DNA of 64,000 bases from contig JAOWBW010000113.1 in the NCBI GenBank assembly GCA_026119855.1, positions 372,001-436,000 of the forward strand, written 5' to 3'. This document shows, piece by piece, positions 9,890 to 20,147 of the stretch. The position numbers were made by a program, and so were the translations under genes. This DNA is from Campanula takesimana (Eukaryota; Streptophyta; Magnoliopsida; Asterales; Campanulaceae). Within the stretch, counting starts at the first letter, position 1. Each line of letters starts with the position of its first letter. The notes below the pieces were generated by a model. The model was not told the origin of the DNA and searched no databases. It saw only the letters and a program-made list of their open reading frames with translations.

Positions 9890-10789
9890 TAGGGATGGCA
9901 ATTTGACCGAACCCGATCCGTACCGAAGGGAAATCGATCCGAAAATTTCGGATATGGTTTGTATTTTTAAAAATCCGATCGGGTTCGGATTGGATTCGGT
10001 AGAACCCCCTGACCCGACCCGACCCGACACGAACCTATTAAATTTATAAGTTTTTACTAATACCCCCCTCATCATGTTATAGAAATACACACACCCCCTC
10101 CCTATATAACAAAAAATCTAGGTTTAAGATTTTATTTACCCTTTCAGTCTCTCTCAATCACCGACTTCCCTATTCTCTCTCCCATCGCGGCGACGTTCGA
10201 CTCTCTCTCTCTCTCTATGCGCAGTTGTTTTGCCGCCGGTGTCTCTTGCTCTCCTTCTCCTCGTCTCTCTCTATTCGATGTTGCCCAAATCTACCAAAAA
10301 TCCGTCAAACCCAGATCGCCCTTCCATTGACCAGATCCAGCATCGTCACCCGCGCCGTCTCCGTTGCCGCCCTCGCCGTCCACTACAACATCCTCGCCAA
10401 ATCCGTCTCTGTTGCCGTTGCTCGTCGTCTCCTACTCCATCTCTCCTATGTCAAGTAAGCACATAAAATTCTTTACTTATTTCTATAATGAGCTACAAAT
10501 TATCATGAAACTGGGGTTATGTGAAATCAATTTGTGGGTGGTGGTTGATTGATTTGAATTAGGGTTTAATGGGAAATGGCAATTAGGATTGTTCGTTCGT
10601 GATGGAAGAGATTACCAATTTTTTTTTACTTTTTTTTTTACTGCCTCAGCTCAGATCCGATCGGATCTCGGATCGGGGATCGGATCAGTCGGGTTCGGAG
10701 CAGTTCGGGTTCGGAATAGGGGTTCTAGTGTTCGGATCGGATTCGGATCAGGCCTGATCCGATCCGAACCCGACCCGTTGCCATCCCTA
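9890..10789. mobile_element. Non-autonomous hAT element with captured exon
   Basis: Perfect 12-bp TIRs (TAGGGATGGCAA at left, TTGCCATCCCTA at right) with a perfect 8-bp target duplication taggtcat at 9882-9889 and 10790-10797. Subterminal GATCCGA/TCGGATC and CCCGACCC words occur on both sides. No transposase is present. The interior (about 10139-10458) is exon-like. Confidence 0.9.
10139..10458 (+). pseudogene. Gene fragment captured by the hAT element
   Basis: A GC-rich stretch begins with a CT-rich leader and a (CT)n run (10201-10217), then has overlapping open frames starting at 10225 and 10230 with even codon-like composition. It ends near a good donor-like site ('gtcaagtaagc' at about 10449). 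AT-rich intron-like DNA follows. This looks like the leader and first exon of a host gene. I recognise no protein family. Confidence 0.45.
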
Positions 10790-11503
10790 TAGGTCATGAT
10801 ATGGTTTCATTTTTTTTTAAAGAAAAACATGTACTTTTTAACACACAGAAAAAGTGAGCTGCTCGTCGTAAAACATGTAACACATTTTATGAAGAAAGTA
10901 ACAGTTTAGTCTTAATAGTAACACTTTATTGTAAGATGTAACAGCAGTTTTGCAACAAAAAAAATGTGGTTAGAAAAAAGTAATAACTGAAGTGTAACAC
11001 AATGCATACTCCGTATATGGTTGTAATTTGTTATGTAGATGAATGTAACAGTTTTATAGAGTAAATGTTACTTTTTTTTTCTTTAAAAAAGAGTAAAAAA
11101 TCATGTATATAATCGGTTTTTGCATTTTAATTGAATGTAAAACCCTAGAAAAGTGTTACAATTGAGAAAAAAAAAATGTTACATTCATTATTATAAAATG
11201 TTACATTAGTTTAGTAGTCAATCTCATGTTATCTTTAATCTATTTCAGTAAATTTGTGGTACATTTTTTAAAGAAAAAAAAGTGTTACATATAAGAAAAA
11301 AGTGTTACATTTCTTTATAAAAATGTTACTTTTACTGGCGAGCAAAAAATGGCAAGGAAAAAAAAGTTGGGGGCAAAAAAAAAAAAAAAAAAAACTCAAC
11401 TTGGCTCGGCGGCTCGGCTCGGCTGTGAGCCGTCTCACAGGAGTCCAGCCCTTATGTTATTCTATTCTCTCGGCCCTATCCTATCCAAGTCTCCAATTAC
11501 ATA

Positions 11504-11786
11504 CTCTTTCCATCCCACCACAAGTGAGACCAACTTGTGGGGCACAATAATTAAGAAAAAACTAGTGTATGTGTGGTAGAAAATGAAGAGAGAGAATGAG
11601 TGGGGTAAATAGTAGTGTTAGTTGAATAAAATGAGTGGTAGAAAATGAAGAGAGAGAATTAGTGGGGTTAATTGGTGGGGTTGATTGATTATAAATATAT
11701 TAAAACATTTTCATTTTGGATAGTCTCACTTGTAGTGAGACGGACTGAAAAAGAAATTAGTCTCACTTGTGGTGGGACAGAGGGAG
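11504..11786. mobile_element. Stowaway MITE
   Basis: The left end CTCTTTCCATCCCACCACAA and the right end TTGTGGTGGGACAGAGGGAG form long inverted arms flanked by TA at 11502-11503 and 11787-11788. 'gagtggtagaaaatgaagag' or a near copy occurs twice inside. It is noncoding. Confidence 0.85.
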
Positions 11787-11788
11787 TA

Positions 11789-12048
11789 AATGAGAAATTG
11801 GGCTAAGGGCCTGTTTGTTTGATTGCTCTTAACGAGTCTCTTAACAAATAAAGAGCTTGTTCTAATTTTTGTGCACTTTTTACATTTTAGATTAAAATGT
11901 ATTACTCCATCGAGTTAGTATTATGAAAAACCTGTTTTACACTCGTGTTAACGTAAAACCTGTTTTCATCTCTTAATGGAAAATAAGTTTCAAGAGATGA
12001 AAACGAGTGTAAAACAATTTTTTTACGAGATTTTCACTTACCATCAAA
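11789..12048. other. Remnant with GGGCCTGTTTGTTTG end
   Basis: 'aagggcctgtttgtttg' near 11806 resembles a common plant hAT/MITE terminus. Near 11930-12015 there is an imperfect inverted repeat ('aaaacctgttttacactcgt' against 'acgagtgtaaaacaa'). The other end is not found; the Helitron at 12049 is inserted to its right. Confidence 0.35.
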
Positions 12049-12988
12049 TCTATATATATATATATATTAAAGTTGGCCAAAAAAGCTATGGCATTGACAT
12101 GTGGACAAACAATGGAGAAAGCTTGCATTTGGAGAAGCCACATCAACAACATACTAATAAATAAGTGACTTTTCATTTTCTTTTCATTAGCTAATTCCAT
12201 TAGCTAATAATAATAGTTACTAAAAAGGGTAACTATAATAGTTAATTATTATAATAACTATTACTATTATTAGTAATAGTTAACTATAATAGTTAACCAT
12301 TATAGTTAACTATTACTCTTATTAGTAATAGTTACTATTATAGTTAACTATATTAGTTAACTATTACTATTAATAGTATTAGTTAACAATATTAGTTACA
12401 ATACAAGTTAAATATTACTATTAATAGTATTAGTTAACTATAATAATTACTATAATAGTTAACTATTACTATTAATAGTATTAGTTAACTATAATAGTTA
12501 CTATATAGTTAATTATTAATATTAATAGTATTAGTTAACCATAATAGTTACTTTATAAGTTATTTTTTACTATTAATAGAATTGGTTAACTATAATAGGC
12601 TACATACATTAACTATTACTATTATTAGTGTTAGTTAATTATAATAGTTATTATATAAGTTAGATTATTAATTTTTAATATTAATTAATCATAATAGTTA
12701 CTATATCAATTAACTATTACTATTAATAATATTATTTTATTATAATAATTATATTAATAATTATTATTATATAGACTAATCATTGCTATTAATATATATA
12801 TTAACTATTACTATCAATGGTATTAATTAATTATAAAATAGTTATTATAATAATAGTAATCATATAGATTAATTTTTATTATTAATAGTATTAGTTAAAA
12901 TGATGATTACTATATTAGTTAACTATAGTTAAAATAATTTTTAAAACATAGTATTGGTTTCCCGTGCAGAGGACGGGTTACCCGCTAG
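12049..12988 (+). mobile_element. Non-autonomous Helitron with TTA/TAG-rich interior
   Basis: It begins TCTATATATATATA immediately after A (12048). It ends with a hairpin CCCGT-GCAGAGG-ACGGG at about 12961-12977, a spacer and CTAG (12985-12988) immediately before T (12989). It is the same family as 1606-2597: shared 'attaaagttgg', 'gctatggc.ttgaca' and 'gacaaac' near the 5' end, a nearly identical 3' terminus and the same minisatellite interior (about 12180-12930). No protein is encoded. Confidence 0.85.
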
Positions 12989-13236
12989 TCTATAGTATAT
13001 ATTAAAAGTCAACGCGGAGGAATACGAATTCGCCATTTGGATAGTTTAGGCTAAAGAATGCTTTTGGTGAAGCCATGTCATCACCATTCTTATTGATAAG
13101 TGACTCTTGATATTCTTATTATTAGCTAATAATATTAGTTAATCATAATAGTTATTATATAAGTTAACTATTACTATTAATAGTATTAGTTAATAATAAT
13201 AGTTATTGTATAAGTTAACTATTACTATTAATAGTA

Positions 13237-13501
13237 CTCCCTCCGTCTCAAAATAGATTTTGTTTTGGAGTGTTTCACACATATTAAGAAATGACATTAA
13301 TGCATGTGAAGAAGTCTCAAATACCCCTAAAGTAATTCAACTACCTAGGTAATTAAATGATTAGGTAAGAGATAGTTCACTATCATTATTAAGGGTATAA
13401 TTGGTAAAGAGCAATAAAAAAGCTTTGAAAATAGTGAAACGACAAGTATTTTGAGACAAAATTTAACTCCCAAAATGACATTTATTTTGAGACGGAGAGA
13501 G
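13237..13501. mobile_element. Stowaway MITE
   Basis: CTCCCTCCGTCTCAAAATAG and complementary TTTATTTTGAGACGGAGAGAG, flanked by TA at 13235-13236 and 13502-13503. It is inserted into the minisatellite word 'aatagTAttagtt', which is restored on removal. Confidence 0.88.
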
Positions 13502-13622
13502 TATTAGTTAACTATAATAGTTATCGTATAAGTTAACCATTACTATGAAAAATATTAGTTAACTATAATAGTTATATAAGTTACTTATTACTATTAATAG
13601 TATTAGTTAACGTTAATAGTTA

Positions 13623-13881
13623 CTCCCTCTGTCCCTAAATGAGTGTCCATTTTCAAGAAATCTTTATCCCAAAATGAGTGTCTTTTTTGAACATAACTTT
13701 GTCCCTAAATGTTTTTTTTCGAAAAAATTTTCACCGGTTTTTTTATACGTGCAAAACTAAATGTTTGGAGAGGAGATTACAAGATTATATATGAATATTT
13801 GCTACCAAATTGTACAACAAAGTTGTGATTTTCAGTGTCCCTTAAAATGAAATTTGGACACTCATTTAGGGACATAGGTAG
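13623..13881. mobile_element. Stowaway MITE
   Basis: CTCCCTCTGTCCCTAAATGA and complementary CATTTAGGGACATAGGTAG, flanked by TA at 13621-13622 and 13882-13883. It is noncoding. Confidence 0.85.
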
Positions 13882-14744
13882 TACTATATAAGTTAATTAT
13901 TACTATTAATAGTATTAGTTAACCATAATAATTACTATATAGATTAACTTTTAGTATTGACAATAATGGTTAATTACAATAGTTACTATATATATATTAA
14001 CTTTTGCTATTAACAATATTAGTTAATTATAATAGTTATTATATAAGTTAATAATTATTTTTTTAAAATAAATTAACTATTACTATTAATAATATTAGTA
14101 AATCATAATAGTTACTCTCTTCATTCCAAATGAATGTCTAGTTTATATTAAAATGAATGATTTTTTGAAGTTTTACATTCAAATAATTTTGTACCTAAGA
14201 TTTTTTTTCCATAGATCATTATATGCATTCATTTAAGTGCAACGGTTACTAAAATATGAAGAGCCTCAATAAAAATTATTATATTAAAAACAATTATTGT
14301 AAAATGACTTAACTTATCCGGTATAAGAAATGAAAAATCATAATTTGAAATGTAAAGTCACAATTTTTTTTTTGATTTGTTACTTAGAACAAATGAAAAG
14401 TCTTCAAAAAATTTATTTTTTTTAACTAATAAATTAAAAAATTTATGTTGGGGCAACTCTAATCCTGCAAACAAAGGAAAATTCAAAAAAAAAAAACATT
14501 ATTCTTGATTTTAAATCCAAAGTTAGAAAATAATTTACTCATTAATTTATCCCCCAAAATAAAAATAAAATTACAGTGTAATTGATTATTTAGTTTTTAC
14601 GTGTCTTCTTTTTTAGTTGTATATTTGAGATACTTAAAAATTATTTTTCTTTAATCATAATAAAATATATTTGACTAACTAAATAAACGACAAATTGTAA
14701 ACAAATTTCCGTACGTAGGATGTAGGATGGGGTTTTTCCTAGCA

Positions 14745-15645
14745 CTAGTGTTACTCCCGTGCGATGCACGGCTGTCACTTACTCAATTTGTATAATTTAG
14801 ATGAACTAAATAAGAATCGCACATTATAGTTGTGAAAAAAAAATCGAAAAAATATTGTCAGTGCAACATCAGTTTGGCAAGGAAAGGTATCGTTACATAT
14901 CAATATCTTAAAGTTAGCTGCACCTCTAAAGCGAGATAGAGCAAAATATAGTTGACCATGACAAAACAACATTTTCTTCAATAAAATATCAACACTAATG
15001 TCATCTTATATTCGTTAATTGCAATAACAACATCTAAAGTATAAAATTCCCCTTTCCCCAAAAAACAAAACATCTTGGCGACTTCTTAAAAAGTCAGAAT
15101 ATTCTTTAAAAAAGTAAAAATATCAGAAAACGATAAAAATTCCCCTAAAAAATCCTAATACAAAACTGTTTAAAAAAAACGAAAAAGTTAAAAAATGATA
15201 AAAAGTTTGGAAGCCTGCTTGAGGCCCTAAACGATGTTTTTTGGGCCTTTTATACCCTGCATCAAGGGGCTATGCTCGATGACTTTTGTTCGTCTCGCTC
15301 CAACGTTTGATTTGATATGCGGTGCGTTCTGTGGTTGATACGAAGTTAAAAGTTACGATCGTTTCCGCACACGCGCTCAAATGACTTCAAAAGCATCAAC
15401 GCCTTCCGTCCGCATCAATTACTAATTTTTCATTATATATTGATCATAATTCATGTTTTTTCACTAAATAAAAACATATTAAAAAGTATCATATAAAAAT
15501 CAATATACATGCAAATGTGACTTCTTGTCTCAAATTAAGGATGATGACATATTTGACTTTATTTACCACACTTTCCTATTTTGGAGGAGCATATGGGTCT
15601 CATTCTAAAATTGGAAAGATTATCTTGTTTTTATATTAGTATAGA
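14745..15645 (-). mobile_element. Minus-strand Helitron at the edge of the satellite array
   Basis: Read on the minus strand it starts TCTATACTAATATAAAAAC (ending at 15645, next plus base T) and ends with hairpin CCGTGC-ATC-GCACGG, then a spacer and CTAG at 14745 (next minus base T). Both ends fit the Helitron A^T insertion rule. The 901 bp encode nothing. The 375 bp next to its 5' end (about 15270-15645) match the 610-bp satellite unit, while the 3' part (14745-15265) is unique in the window. This makes it the likely link between Helitron and array. Confidence 0.8.
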
Positions 15646-18600
15646 TGTGGATTACTACCAAGCTTGTACAATAAGCTAAAAGTTGGAAGACAATTTTACG
15701 CTTCATTGTTATAAAATTTACCACTTTCTTGTTATTATATTACCATAGATTACTCTAAATATAGATGTGTGATTTTTTCAATATATATTGTTCAAACTTC
15801 AATTTTTCACATAATTAAAAAATTAAAAATTATCACACACAAAATAAATTTACATGAAAATTTGACTACTTCTACCAAATTAACGTTGATGACTTTTGTT
15901 CGTCTCGCTCCGACGTTCGATTTGATATGCGGTGCGTTCCGTGGTTGATACGGAGTCAAAAGTTACGACCGTTTCCGTGCACGCGCTCAAATGACTTCAA
16001 AAGCATCAACACCTTCCGTTCGCATCAATTACTAATTTTTCACTATATATTGATCATAATTCATGTTTTTTCACTAAATAAAAACATATTAAAAAGTATC
16101 ATATAAAATCAATATACATGCAAAGTTGACTTCTTGTCCCAAATTAAGGATGATGACATATTTGACTTTATTTACCAAACTTTCCAATTTTGAAGGAGCA
16201 TATGGGCCTCATTCTAAAATTAGAAAGATTAGCTTGTTTTTATATTAGTATAGATGTAGATTCCTACCAAGCTTGTACAATAAGCTAAAAGTTGGAAGAC
16301 AATTTTACCCTTCATTGTTATAAAATTTACCACTTTCTTGTTATTATATTACCATAGATTACTCTAAATATAGATGTGTGATTTTTTCAATATATATTGT
16401 TCAAACTTCAATTTTTCACTTAATAAAAAATTAAAAATAATCACACACAAAATAAATTTACAAGAAAATTTGAACACTTCTACCAAATTAACGTTGATGA
16501 CTTTTGTTCGTCTCGCTCCGACGTTCGATTTGATATACGGTGCGTTCCGTGGTTGAAACGGAGTCAAAAGTTACGACCGTTTCCGCGAACGCGCTCAAAT
16601 GACTTCAAAAGCATCAACGCCTTCCGTCCGCATCAATTACTAATTTTTCACTATATATTGATTATAATTCATGTTTTTTCACTAAATAAAAACATATTAA
16701 AAAGTATCATATAAAAATCAATATACATGCAAAGTTGACATCTTGTCCCAAATTAAGGATGATGACATATTTGACTTTATTTACCAAACTTTCCTATTTT
16801 GGAGGAGCATATGAGTCTCATTCTAAAATTGGAAAGATTATCTTGTTTTTATATTAGTATAGATGTGGATTCCTACCAAGCTTGTACAATAAGCTAAAAG
16901 TTGGAAGACAATTTTACCCTTCATTGTTATAAAATTTACCACTTTCTTGTTATTATATTACCATAGATTACTCTAAATATAGATGTGTGATTTTTTCAAT
17001 ATATATTGTTCAAACTTCAATTTTTCACATAATTAAAAAATTAAAATTATCACACACAAAATAAATTTACATGAAATTTTGACTACTTCTACCAAATTAA
17101 CGTTGATGACTTTTGTTCATCTCGCTCCGACGTTCGATTTGATATGCGGTGCGTTCCGTGGTTGATACGGAGTCAAAAGTTACGACCGTTTCCACGCACG
17201 CGCTCAAATGACTTCAAAAGCATCAACACCTTCCGTCCGTATCAATTACTAATTTTTCACTATATATCGACCATAATTCATGTTTTTTCACTAAATAAAA
17301 ACATATTAAAAAGTATCATATAAAAATCAATATACATGTAAAGTTGACTTCTTGTCCTAAATTAAGGATGATGACATAATTGACTTTATTTACCAAAATT
17401 TCCTATTATGGAGGAGCATATGAGCCTCATTCTAAACATTGGGTATGACTTTGGGACAAAATTCGCGCCGGGGTGCAAAGTGGGATTCGGTGTATACATT
17501 GGGGGGGGGGGGGTTAAACGTATTTTGGCCTAAAATTTACCACTTTCTTGTTATTATATTACCATAGATTAATCTAAATATAGATGTGTGATTTTTTTCA
17601 ATATATATTGTTCAAACTTCAATTTTTCACATAATTAAAAAATTAAAAATTATCACACACAAAATAAATTTACATGAAAATTTGACTACTTCTACCAAAT
17701 TAACGTTGATGACTTTTGTTCGTCACGCTCCGACGTTCGATTTGATATGCGGTGCGTTCCGTGGTTGACACGGAGTCAAAAGTTACGACCGTTTCCGCGC
17801 ACGCGCTCGAATGATTTCAAAAGCATCAACACCTTCCGTGCGCATCAATTACTAATTTTTCACTATATATTGATCATAATTCATGTTTTTTCACTAATTA
17901 AAAACATATTAAAAAGTATCATATAAAAATCAATATACATGCAAAGTTAACTTCTTGTACCAAATTAAGGATGATGACATATTTGACTTTATTTACCAAA
18001 TTTTCCTATTTTGGAGGATCATATAGGCCTCATTCTAAAATTGAAAAGATTATCTTGTTTTTATATTAGTATAGATGTGGATTCCTACCAAGCTTATACA
18101 ATAAGCTAAAAGTTGAAAGACAATTTTACCCTTCATTGTTATAAAAATTTACCACTTTCTTGTTATTATATTACCATAGATTACTCTAAATATAGATGTG
18201 TGATTTTTTCAATATATATTGTTCAAACTTCAATTTTTCACATAATTAAAAAATTAAAAATTATCACACACAAAATAAATTTACATGAAAATTTGACTAC
18301 TTCTATCAAATTAACGTTGATGACTTTTGTTCGTCTCGCTCCGACGTTCGATTTGATATGCGGTGCGTTCCGTGGTTGATACGGAGTCAAAAGTTACGAC
18401 CGTTTCCGCGCGCGAGCTCAAATGACTTCAAAAGCATCAACTCCTTCCGTCCGCATCAATTACTAATTTTTCACTATATATTGTTCATAATTCATGTTTT
18501 TTCACTAAATAAAAACATATTAAAAAGTATCATATAAAAATCAATATACATGCAAAGTTGACTTCTTGTCCCAAACTAAGGATGATGACATATTTGACTT

Positions 18601-20147
18601 TATTTACCAAACTTTCCTATTTTGGAGGAGCATATGGGCCTCATTCTAAAATTGGAAAGATTATCTTGTTTTTATATAAGTATAGATGTAGATTCCTACC
18701 AAGCTTGTACAATAAGCTAAAAGCTGGAAGACAATTTTACCCTTCATTGTTATAAAATTTACCACTTTCTTGTTATTATATTACCATAGATTACTCTAAA
18801 TTTAGATGTGTGATTTTTTCAATATATATTGTTCAAACTTCAATTTTTAACTTCATAAAAAATTAAAAATAATCACACACAAAATAAATTTACATGAAAA
18901 TTTGACCACTTCTACCAAATTAACGTTGATGACTTTTGTTCGTCCCGCTCCGACGTTCGATTTGATATACGGTGTGTTCCGCGGTTGAAACGGAGTCAAA
19001 AGTTACGACCGTTTCCGCGCACGCGCTCAAATGACTTCAAAAGCAACAACGCCTTCCGTCCGCATCAATTACTAATTTTTTACTATATATTGATCATAAT
19101 TCATGTTTTTTCGCTAAATAAAAACATATTAAAAAGTATCATATAAAAATCAATATACATGCAAAGTTGACTTCTTGTACCAAATTAAGGATGATGACAT
19201 ATTTGACTTTATTTACCAAACTTTCCTATTTTGGAGGATCATATAGGCCTCATTCTAAAATTGAAAAGATTATCTTGTTTTTATATTAGTATAGATGTGG
19301 ATTCCTACTAAGCTTGTACAATAAGCTAAAAGTTGGAAGACAATTTTACCCTTCGTTGTTATAAAATTTACCATTTTACCATAGATTACTCTAAATATAG
19401 ATGTGTGATTTTTTCAATATATATTGTTCAAACTTCAATTTTTCACATAATTAAAAAATTAAAAATTATCACACACAAAATAAATTTACATGAAAATTTG
19501 ACTACTTCTACCAAATTAACGTTGATGACTTTTGTTCGTCACGCTCCGACGTTCGATTTGATATGCGGTGCGTTCCGTGGTTGACACGGAGTCAAAAGTT
19601 ACGACCGTTTCCGCGCGCGCGCTCAAATGACTTCAAAAGCATCAACGCCTTCCGTGCGCATCAATTACTAATTTTTCACTATATATTGTTCATAATTCAT
19701 GTTTTTTCACTAAATAAAAATATATTAAAAAGTATCATATAAAAATCAATATACATGCAAAGTTGACTTCTTGTCCCAAATTAAGGATGATGACATAATT
19801 GACTTTATTTACCAAACTTTCCTATTTTGGAGGAGCATATGGGCCTCATTCTAAAATTGGAAAGATTATCTTGTGTTTATATTAGTATAGATGTGGATTC
19901 CTACCAAGTTTGTACAATAAGCTAAAATTTGGAAGATAATTTTACCCTTCATTATTATAATATTTACCACTTTCTTGTTATTATATTACCACAGATAACT
20001 CTAAATATAGATGTTTGATTTTTTTAATATATATTGTTCAAACTTCAATTTTTCACATAATTAAAAAATTAAAAATTTCACACACAAAATAAATTTAAAT
20101 GAAAATTTGACCACTTCTACCAAATTAACGTTGATGACTTTTGTTCG
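15646..20147 (-). repeat. 610-bp satellite array, segment 1
   Basis: Tandem head-to-tail units with the GC-rich core word 'gatgacttttgttcgtc' near 15278, 15888, 16496, 17105, 17708, 18319, 18928, 19524 and 20132, giving spacings of about 596-611 bp. Most units contain the Helitron 5' terminus (plus strand 'ttatattagtataga', in variants). A roughly 140-bp CpG-rich core sits in otherwise AT-rich DNA. Short open frames recur but only because the unit recurs. Strand refers to the Helitron-end orientation. Confidence 0.93.
17438..17533. other. Foreign patch replacing part of one satellite unit
   Basis: After 'attctaaa' the unit breaks off into 'cattgggtatgactttggg', 'ttcgcgccggggtgcaaag' and a run of about 13 G, then resumes at 'aaatttaccactttcttg'. 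The normal segment holding the Helitron terminus is missing here. Origin unknown; the G-run is also a place to suspect assembly error. Confidence 0.7.

Larger units (their letters stand above)
9641..11450. repeat. Possible older element with TGTGAGACGG-type ends, interrupted by a hAT element
   Basis: 'gtgagaccgtcacacattgt' with 'tgtgagacgg' lies at about 9652-9680, and the partly complementary 'gtgagccgtctcacagg' at about 11424-11440. The intervening DNA outside the hAT (10798-11400) is AT-rich and studded with 'tgttac'/'gtaaca' words and A-runs. Similar TGTGAGACGG repeats are common in some plant genomes. The boundaries are not supported by a target duplication, so this is tentative. Confidence 0.35.
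12989..14744 (+). mobile_element. Helitron-like element abutting the previous one, with nested Stowaways
   Basis: It begins TCTATAGTATATATTAAAAG exactly where the 12049 Helitron ends, followed by a related 5' region ('gaagccatgtcatcaccatt') and the same 'gttaactattactattaat' minisatellite. Two Stowaways (13237-13501, 13623-13881) sit within the minisatellite. A third possible Stowaway end ('tactctcttcattccaaatg') is at about 14113. No CTAG hairpin end is seen before the opposite-strand Helitron at 14745, so the 3' end is probably lost. The region 14430-14744 is AT-rich with nothing recognisable. Confidence 0.55.
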
